Shown piece after piece: positions 59,122 to 64,000 of a stretch of 64,000 nt of DNA. The notes under the pieces were generated by a model that saw nothing but the letters and a program-made list of their open reading frames with translations, did not search any database and was not told the DNA's origin. The DNA is from Kitasatospora cineracea (GTDB lineage: Bacteria > Actinomycetota > Actinomycetes > Streptomycetales > Streptomycetaceae). The stretch is from NCBI RefSeq assembly GCF_003751605.1, contig NZ_RJVJ01000001.1:1860001-1924000 (forward strand). The letters are read 5' to 3'. The number at the start of each line of letters is the position of its first letter. Within the stretch, counting starts at the first letter, position 1. Made by a program: the position numbers and the translations under genes.

Positions 59122-59817
59122 CTACGGCTTCCGCCAGACGTACGCCGCCGAGACCGGCTGCCCGCGGTGGCGCTCCCACTTGGGCTTGAGGGCCGTCCAC
59201 TGGTCGCCGACCACCTCCTCGCGCATCTCGGCGAGCTGCCAGCCCGCCGCGAGCCCGGCCGTGAGGTGGTCGCTGACCAGGTGGACGTGGGTGGTGATGG
59301 CGACCGGACCGTCGGGGCCGTCGTAGTGGGTGGGCATGCCGGCCGCCATGATGAAGGCCGGGTGCAGGCCGACCAGCACGAACAGGCCGCCGGGGCGGAC
59401 CAGGCGGTGGGCCTCGCGGTAGAGCGGCCCGAGGTCGGCGAGGTGCTCGTCGACGAGGGAGCAGGCGGCCAGGTCGTAGCCGCCGGCGGCCAGGCCGGTC
59501 GCGGCGAGGTCGCCCTCGACCAGGGTGCGGTGGGCGCCGCGCTCGCGGGCGCGGGCGAGCATCTCGGGGGTGAGGTCGACCCCGTCCACCGCGCCGACGC
59601 CGCGCCCGCGCAGCCAGGCGCCGGTGCGGCCGGTGCCGCAGCCCAGGTCGGCGGCGGTGGCGGCGTCGGCCCAGCGCGGGACGGCGAGCCGGGCCAGCAC
59701 GTCGACGTCCATCGCGTCCTGGACGGTGTCCTCGTAGCTGTCGACCCACCCGGCGTAGCCGGTGCGGACGTCGACGGTGGGGTAGCCGCGGGTGTCGAAC
59801 AGCGCGAAGTTCGTCAT
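59122..59817 (-). CDS. Class I SAM-dependent methyltransferase (small-molecule type)
   Basis: 231 residues from ATG 59817. SAM motif I is 'TAADLGCGTGRTGAWLRGRG', then 'VDGVDLTPEMLARARERG', 'YDLAACSLVDEHLADL' and 'REAHRLVRPGGLFVLVGLHP'. This is the Methyltransf_11/25 pattern. The long motif 'MPTHYDGPDGPVAITTHVH' is less usual. The substrate is unknown. It lies between a Nudix gene and a phosphatase gene. Confidence 0.88.
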   Translation of the reverse strand: MTNFALFDTRGYPTVDVRTGYAGWVDSYEDTVQDAMDVDVLARLAVPRWADAATAADLGCGTGRTGAWLRGRGVGAVDGVDLTPEMLARARERGAHRTLVEGDLAATGLAAGGYDLAACSLVDEHLADLGPLYREAHRLVRPGGLFVLVGLHPAFIMAAGMPTHYDGPDGPVAITTHVHLVSDHLTAGLAAGWQLAEMREEVVGDQWTALKPKWERHRGQPVSAAYVWRKP

Positions 59818-59858
59818 GCCGGGCAGTATCGGCCGCGCCCCGCCCGCGCCGCGAGCGG

Positions 59859-60575
59859 TTATCCGAGCAGCCGGGCCCGGACGGCGGCGACGTCCCCGGC
59901 GGGCAGCCACTGCTCGGCGTCGAACTCGGCGAGCACGTCGTGCAGGGCCCGCTCCGGGGTGGTGCCCGCGTCGGCGAGGACCCGGGCGATGCCGGCCTCC
60001 TCCTCGGGGCGGTCCAGGATGGTCCACAGCGGCCGCAGGTTGGCGGCGGAGAGCAGGTAGTCCTCGGTGATCGCGGCGGGGGTGGCCCCGGCGAGGGCGA
60101 GCAGGACGAGGGCGGCCAGGCCGGTGCGGTCGCGGCCGGCCCCGCAGTGCACCACGACGGCGCCGGGGCGGGCCCGGGCGACGGCGGCGACCAGGTCGGC
60201 GACGGCCTGCCGGCAGTGGTCGAGGTAGGGGCGGAAGGACAGCGGGGTGCCGTCCAGGGCGCCGAACCGGGCCCACCAGTGCGGCCCGGCCAGCGCGTCC
60301 AGCGGGACGCGGACCAGGTCGATCCCGTCGGGGACGGGCAGCAGCGGCCGGTACTCGGCCGGGTCGCGCAGGTCGACGACGGTGCGCACGCCGTACGCGA
60401 GCAGCGAGTTCTGGCCCTCGGCGGTGAGCCGGTCGAGGTTGTCGGCGCGGACCACCGCGCCGGTGCGGGTGCGCCGCCCGTCGCGGGTGGGCAGCAGCCC
60501 GAGGTCGCGGACGTTCAGGCAGCCGTCCCAGTCGAGCTGCCGTTCCTCGTGCGGTGCCGTCGCCGTCCCCGTCAT
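59859..60575 (-). CDS. Protein tyrosine phosphatase (Y_phosphatase3/MptpB-like)
   Basis: 238 residues from ATG 60575. The active-site P-loop 'VVVHCGAGRDRTGLAALVLLALAG' gives C-x5-R (HCGAGRDRTG), and 'NVRDLGLLPTRDGRRTRTGAVVRADNL' is the family's N-terminal mark. 'VRTVVDLRDPAEYRP' follows. Relatives remove phosphate from tyrosine, serine or phosphoinositides. No signal peptide, so it is cytoplasmic. The gene may be in one transcript with the downstream methyltransferase (41-base gap). Confidence 0.9.
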   Translation of the reverse strand: MTGTATAPHEERQLDWDGCLNVRDLGLLPTRDGRRTRTGAVVRADNLDRLTAEGQNSLLAYGVRTVVDLRDPAEYRPLLPVPDGIDLVRVPLDALAGPHWWARFGALDGTPLSFRPYLDHCRQAVADLVAAVARARPGAVVVHCGAGRDRTGLAALVLLALAGATPAAITEDYLLSAANLRPLWTILDRPEEEAGIARVLADAGTTPERALHDVLAEFDAEQWLPAGDVAAVRARLLG

Positions 60576-60641
60576 GTCCGCCCCCCGCGGTTCGCCCCGT
60601 GCGTCACACCGGTGCACTTCCGCACCGCCACTGACAGGGAC

Positions 60642-61340
60642 TCAGTCCGGTTCCGGATGGTTCCCGCCGGGGTCGGGCCGGAACTCCCACAGCGTCCGGC
60701 CGAGCGTGTCGAGCACCCGCACGGCGTGGAAGCGGGCGTCCCGGACGGACAGGAAGCCGCGGGCGGCGCCCGCCAGGACGGCGTGCGCGGCCGGGTCGTG
60801 CCGACTCCACGCGCCGTGCAACTCCAGGACGCCGTCCGCGAGTTCGGCCCGCTGGATGCGGGCCAGCCGGGCCGCGGCGAGGGCGCCGTTGACGCCGTCC
60901 AGCTCGGCCTGGCCGAGGTAGTGCTCGCGCTCGCCGGCCACCAGCCGGCGGCGCAGCTCCGGCAGCGCGTAGCCGCGGACGGCGGCCACCGAGTCCTCGA
61001 CGGCGATCAGCCAGCGCGGCCCGGGCGCCACCTCCCACCAGACCTCGCCGCCGACCGGCAGCAGCTCGCCGATCGGCGCGTGCCAGCGCTCCAGCCCGGT
61101 GGGGGAGTTGGCGTCGGGACGGATGCTGCGCCGGTCCCAGGCCGCCTTGTCGGTGACGGACAGGTTGACGGTGTACCGGACCCGCCCGTCGCCGGGCACC
61201 GCGCGCACGCCGAGCACCGCCCAGCGGTCCCGGTCGGGCAGCGAGAAGGAGTGCCGCCAGCCCTGGAAGCCGAGCCCGCGCAGCGCGGGCGCGAAGTGGT
61301 CGCGGATCCCCGTCGTGTACAGCTCCTCGGCGGTGCGCAT
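60642..61340 (-). CDS. DUF4304-like protein
   Basis: 232 residues from ATG 61340 (GGGAG upstream). 'LRGLGFQGWRHSFSLPDRDRWAVLGVRAVPGDGRVRYTVNLSVTDKAAWD' region (short piece: GLGFQGWRHSFSL) resembles the DUF4304 start, with a beta-rich domain. The rest is helical and ends 'WEFRPDPGGNHPEPD'. No function is known. It is upstream of the phosphatase gene and may share its transcript. Confidence 0.72.
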   Translation of the reverse strand: MRTAEELYTTGIRDHFAPALRGLGFQGWRHSFSLPDRDRWAVLGVRAVPGDGRVRYTVNLSVTDKAAWDRRSIRPDANSPTGLERWHAPIGELLPVGGEVWWEVAPGPRWLIAVEDSVAAVRGYALPELRRRLVAGEREHYLGQAELDGVNGALAAARLARIQRAELADGVLELHGAWSRHDPAAHAVLAGAARGFLSVRDARFHAVRVLDTLGRTLWEFRPDPGGNHPEPD

Positions 61341-61602
61341 GCCGGCTCCCGGCCTCCTCGTCCACGGGCGGAAACGGGGCGGATTGCCCCGTATTTGCAC
61401 GGTATGGCGGGGGCGTGGGGCCGGACCGCGGGCGAAGGACAGCAGTCGGCGGGACGAAGGTCGGCCCGCTCCGGGCCCTGCGTCCCGGGGCCGGGACGCA
61501 GCTGACGGGCCGTCGGACCGCACCGGCCCCTCACCGGCCGGGCACGGCTCCGCCACCGCTCCGTCACGGGACCGGGAGTGGGAGCGGTCCCCCGGATGGC
61601 GC
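61341..61602. other. Divergent region DUF4304 / ECF sigma factor
   Basis: 262 bases. The stretch 61370-61400 (GCCCCGTATTTGCACGGTAT) is AT-richer and the likely promoter area. No definite elements are seen. Confidence 0.35.
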
Positions 61603-62385
61603 ATGATGTGGCGGGTGCACACAGCTGAACACCACGGGGCGGACGACGGGGAGCCGCCCGGCCGTCCGTACGCACCGGACCGCCCGCCCGCCCGGCGGAC
61701 CGACCCGGCGCCGCCCGAAGCGACCCTCGCCACGGCCGTCCGCGCCGCCCAGGCGGGCGACGAGGAGGCGTTCCGGATCCTGTTCCGGGCCGTCCAGCCG
61801 GGGCTGCTGCGCTACCTGCGGGTGCTGGTCGGCGGCCGGGCCGAGGACGCCGAGGACATCGCCTCCGAGGCGTGGCTGCAGATCGCCCGCGACCTGCCGG
61901 GCTTCCGCGGCGACGCGGACGGCTTCCGCGGCTGGGCCGCGACGGTGGCCCGCAACCGGGCCATGGACCACCTGCGCCGGGTGCGCCGCCGCCCGGTCGC
62001 CGACCTGCCGGTGGAGTACCTGGCCGAACTGGCCGCCGCCGAGGACACCGCGGGCCAGGCGATGGCCACCGTCGCCACCTCCGACGCGCTCGCGCTGATC
62101 GCCTCGCTGCCGCCCGACCAGGCCGAGGCGGTGCTGCTGCGGGTGGTGCTCGGACTGGACGCGGAGAGCGCCGCGAAGGTGCTCGGCAAGCGCTCCGGCA
62201 GCGTCCGGATGGCCGCCCACCGGGGCCTGCGGCGGCTGGCCAAGGTGCTGGAGCAGGGCGGGGGAGCGGCCGCCGGGCTGCCCCACCGGAAAACCGGGGG
62301 AGCGGCCGGGGGGACGGCCGGGAAAAAGATTTCCGCGCAGGGTGTGACACCGGCGCAGGTGCCGACGCTGAAGGACATGAGATGA
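61603..62385 (+). CDS. ECF RNA polymerase sigma factor
   Basis: 260 residues from ATG 61603 (ATG 61606 and GTG 61615 are alternatives). Sigma2 is 'EEAFRILFRAVQPGLLRYLRVLVGGRAEDAEDIASEAWLQIARDL' region (short piece: AEDIASEAWLQIARDL) and the -35 binding sigma4 is 'LIASLPPDQAEAVLLRVVLGLDAESAAKVLGKRSGSVRMAAHRGLRRLAK' region (short piece: SAAKVLGKRSGSVRMAAHRG). A long C-terminal tail (about 50 residues) is unusual. The next gene overlaps (ATGA) and is its probable partner. Confidence 0.92.
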   Translation: MMWRVHTAEHHGADDGEPPGRPYAPDRPPARRTDPAPPEATLATAVRAAQAGDEEAFRILFRAVQPGLLRYLRVLVGGRAEDAEDIASEAWLQIARDLPGFRGDADGFRGWAATVARNRAMDHLRRVRRRPVADLPVEYLAELAAAEDTAGQAMATVATSDALALIASLPPDQAEAVLLRVVLGLDAESAAKVLGKRSGSVRMAAHRGLRRLAKVLEQGGGAAAGLPHRKTGGAAGGTAGKKISAQGVTPAQVPTLKDMR

Positions 62386-63278
62386 GCACCAACCGATCCC
62401 GCCGGATCGATCGCGCCGCCGCCGAGCAGCTGCTCGGCGGCGTCACGGTCGACCCGGAGGCCGGTCAGGACCCCTCCGCCGGGCAGCAGTCCGCGCCAGG
62501 ACGGCCGGAGCTCGCCGCCCTGCTCGCCGCCGCTGCGACGAGCGAGGCGGCCGGCGACGGCCCGCTGCCCGGCGAAGAGGGGGCCATGGCCGCGTTCCGG
62601 CAGGCTCGTCACCAGCCGGACCCCCGACCGCACCGGAGACGAAAGATGGCGGACACCGCGCTCGCGCGGGCCCTCAGCGCGAAGGCCGTGGCCGTCGCGC
62701 TGGGCGTGACCGCCCTGGGCGGCGTCGCGGTCGCGGCCGGCACCGGCCGGCTGCCGGAGTCGCTGGGCGGTCCCGCCCCGGCCCCGGCGGCCACCAGCGC
62801 CGCACCCGCGCCGACCACCGACGCGCCCGCCACCGCGTCCGGGACGCCGGGCGGCGGGCGCACCGGCAAGCCGTCGGCGGGCACCACCCGCCCCGGCACC
62901 GGCCCGGCCCGGCCGTCCGGCCAGCCCGCCACCGGCCCGGCCGACGTGCCGCCGGACCTGGACCGGCTGTGCGAGGTCTTCGCCGGGCGGGTCGCGGCCG
63001 GCGGCAAGCCCAAGGACACGGCCGCCGTCCCCGAGCTGGCCGAGCTGCTGAAGGCGGCCGGCACGCCGGAGAAGGTGACCGGCTTCTGCGCCCTGCTCGC
63101 CGGGCACGACCGCGACCAGCAGAGCGGCCAGCCGTCCGCCGGGACGGGCCGCGGCAAGCCGTCGGCCGGCCCCGGCCAGTCGGCCTCGCCGTCGGCGTCC
63201 GCGCCGTCGCCCGGCCGGACCGGGCACGGCGACTCCCAGCAGTCCAAGCAGTCGAACGGGGGAAGCGACCAGGACTGA
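62382..63278 (+). CDS. Membrane-anchored putative anti-sigma partner of the ECF factor
   Basis: 298 residues from ATG 62382, coupled to the sigma gene. Residues 1-85 are cytoplasmic and Arg-rich, one helix follows (AVAVALGVTALGGVAVAAG), and the rest is outside, with Pro/Thr/Gly linkers. 'LDRLCEVFAGRVAAGGKPKDTAAVPELAELLKAAG' (short piece: LDRLCEVFAG) and 'EKVTGFCALLAGHD' hold two Cys that may pair. The zinc anti-sigma motif H-x3-C-x2-C is absent, so the mode of binding would be new. The anti-sigma role is inferred from coupling only. Confidence 0.75.
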   Translation: MSTNRSRRIDRAAAEQLLGGVTVDPEAGQDPSAGQQSAPGRPELAALLAAAATSEAAGDGPLPGEEGAMAAFRQARHQPDPRPHRRRKMADTALARALSAKAVAVALGVTALGGVAVAAGTGRLPESLGGPAPAPAATSAAPAPTTDAPATASGTPGGGRTGKPSAGTTRPGTGPARPSGQPATGPADVPPDLDRLCEVFAGRVAAGGKPKDTAAVPELAELLKAAGTPEKVTGFCALLAGHDRDQQSGQPSAGTGRGKPSAGPGQSASPSASAPSPGRTGHGDSQQSKQSNGGSDQD

Positions 63279-63569
63279 ACGACTCCGGTCGGACGGTGGG
63301 CACCCCCGGGCCCCCGTCCGACCGGCCACCGCCTCCGGGCGGCCGACGGGCCCCTGTACCCGTCGCCCGCCCGGACCGACTCCGGACGGGCACGGGGCTC
63401 CCCCGGGCCCCCGCCCGTCCGGGACAGCTCCGACCGGCAGAAGACTCCCCCGGGTCCGCCGCCGGTCGGGGAACCGCTCCGGACGGACGGCTGAACTCCC
63501 CCGGGTCCACCGTCCGTCCGGAGCTCAGACCAGCGGAGTGCCGGAACCCGCCCGACCCCAGGAACCACG
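63279..63569. repeat. Array of hairpins with conserved loop
   Basis: 291 gene-free bases hold four hairpins with variable stems and a conserved loop word CCCCCGGG(T/C)CC. Arms: 63285-63296 with 63314-63325 (12 bp); 63382-63391 with 63413-63422 (10 bp); 63430-63438 with 63461-63469 (9 bp); 63476-63490 with 63510-63524 (15 bp). A further hairpin with a different loop sits at 63335-63350 with 63359-63374 (16 bp, one mismatch). Confidence 0.85.
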
Positions 63570-64000
63570 GTGACCGAGACCCCGACCGCGGCACGGCCCG
63601 CCGACCCGGCCGCCCCGGTGTTCGTCGACGCCAGCGGCCGGCGCCAGCGCCGTTCGCGGCGGATCGGACGGCTGCTGGCCGTCCCGGCGGCCGGCTACCT
63701 GGCCCTGGTGGCGAGCAGCGCGCTCGGCGGCCCGACCCTGGGCGCGCCGTTCCTGCCCCGCCCCGCCGCCCCGGCGGCCCCCGGCACCCCGACCGCCACC
63801 ACCCCGTCCGCGAGCACCGGCCCGGTGGCCGACGGCCGGTCCACGCCCGGACCGGACCGGACCTCGGCGGCCGCCACCCGCCCGGCCCAGGCCCCCGCGG
63901 CACCGGCCGCGGCGAGCTCCGCGGCCCGGAGCACCGCGACGGCCACCGGCCCGGCCCCGGGCCCGACGGCCACCCCGACCCCCGGCCCGACGGCCCCGCA
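63570..64000 (+). CDS. N-terminal part of a membrane/secreted protein, cut by window edge
   Basis: 143 codons visible from GTG 63570 (AGGA in CCAGGAACCACG upstream). It starts with a cytoplasmic basic segment (SGRRQRRSRRIGRLL), then one helix (AVPAAGYLALVASSALGG), then an extended Pro/Ala/Thr-rich stretch. In Streptomyces such a protein often precedes or begins a large polysaccharide deacetylase/glycosyltransferase, but the window ends before any domain. The frame has no stop here. Confidence 0.7.
   Translation, partial: MTETPTAARPADPAAPVFVDASGRRQRRSRRIGRLLAVPAAGYLALVASSALGGPTLGAPFLPRPAAPAAPGTPTATTPSASTGPVADGRSTPGPDRTSAAATRPAQAPAAPAAASSAARSTATATGPAPGPTATPTPGPTAP

Overview
The window is very GC-rich actinomycete DNA. 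Almost all GC-bearing third codon positions, GTG/TTG starts, ATGA/GTGA overlaps and strong AGGAGG ribosome sites point to the family Streptomycetaceae (Streptomyces or Kitasatospora). The product recognisable as BldG is near-identical to the known Streptomyces protein. The order helicase - bldG - anti-sigma factor - lipoprotein - methyltransferase - topA - fused MFS/tmk - holB is the conserved chromosomal-core arrangement around bldG/topA. I see no rRNA, no CRISPR array, no transposase, no prophage and no natural-product cluster. One tRNA (Thr, CGU) is present.

Layout. 105-6711: DHA2-type drug exporter, nth endonuclease III overlapping a CoA-type Nudix hydrolase, DUF4389 membrane protein, MarP-like periplasmic serine protease, DUF457-type membrane hydrolase and a small basic protein. 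6834-11188: alpha/beta hydrolase without a usual nucleophile, holin-X-like membrane protein, NhaA antiporter, serine hydrolase. 11271-17769: acetyl-CoA synthetase, papain-like peptidase, a SulP transporter fused to a beta-carbonic anhydrase, and a CooC/MinD-like ATPase. 17972-26800: degenerate Fic-like protein, membrane-anchored HAD phosphatase, then a Ssd/TadA/TadB/TadC/Flp-like/TadE/TadG-like locus (septum-site protein plus Tad pilus machinery) that includes a 32-residue coupled membrane peptide between tadA and tadB.

26922-41645: MrfA/YprA-like helicase, bldG with a partner anti-sigma kinase gene, lipoprotein, methyltransferase, DUF3592 protein, topA, MFS-thymidylate kinase fusion, and the DNA polymerase III delta' subunit. 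41897-45898: two exported alpha/beta hydrolases, a LeuE-type exporter and tRNA-Thr. 45969-50041: HxlR regulator with a divergent NmrA-type quinone reductase, an ECF41-type sigma factor with its NAD(P)-binding partner gene, and a Fe/Mn superoxide dismutase under a textbook Nur (nickel) box. 50204-55260: siderophore uptake (siderophore-interacting reductase, binding protein, two permeases, ATPase) arranged divergently around an iron (DmdR/IdeR) box.

55342-64000: small acidic protein, a large three-part membrane protein with a pseudokinase in the middle, Nudix hydrolase, methyltransferase, protein tyrosine phosphatase, DUF4304-like protein, an ECF sigma factor coupled to a membrane-anchored partner, and the start of a further membrane/secreted protein cut by the window edge. 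The gap before that last gene carries an array of hairpins whose stems differ while the loop sequence is conserved; I regard it as the most unusual non-coding element here.
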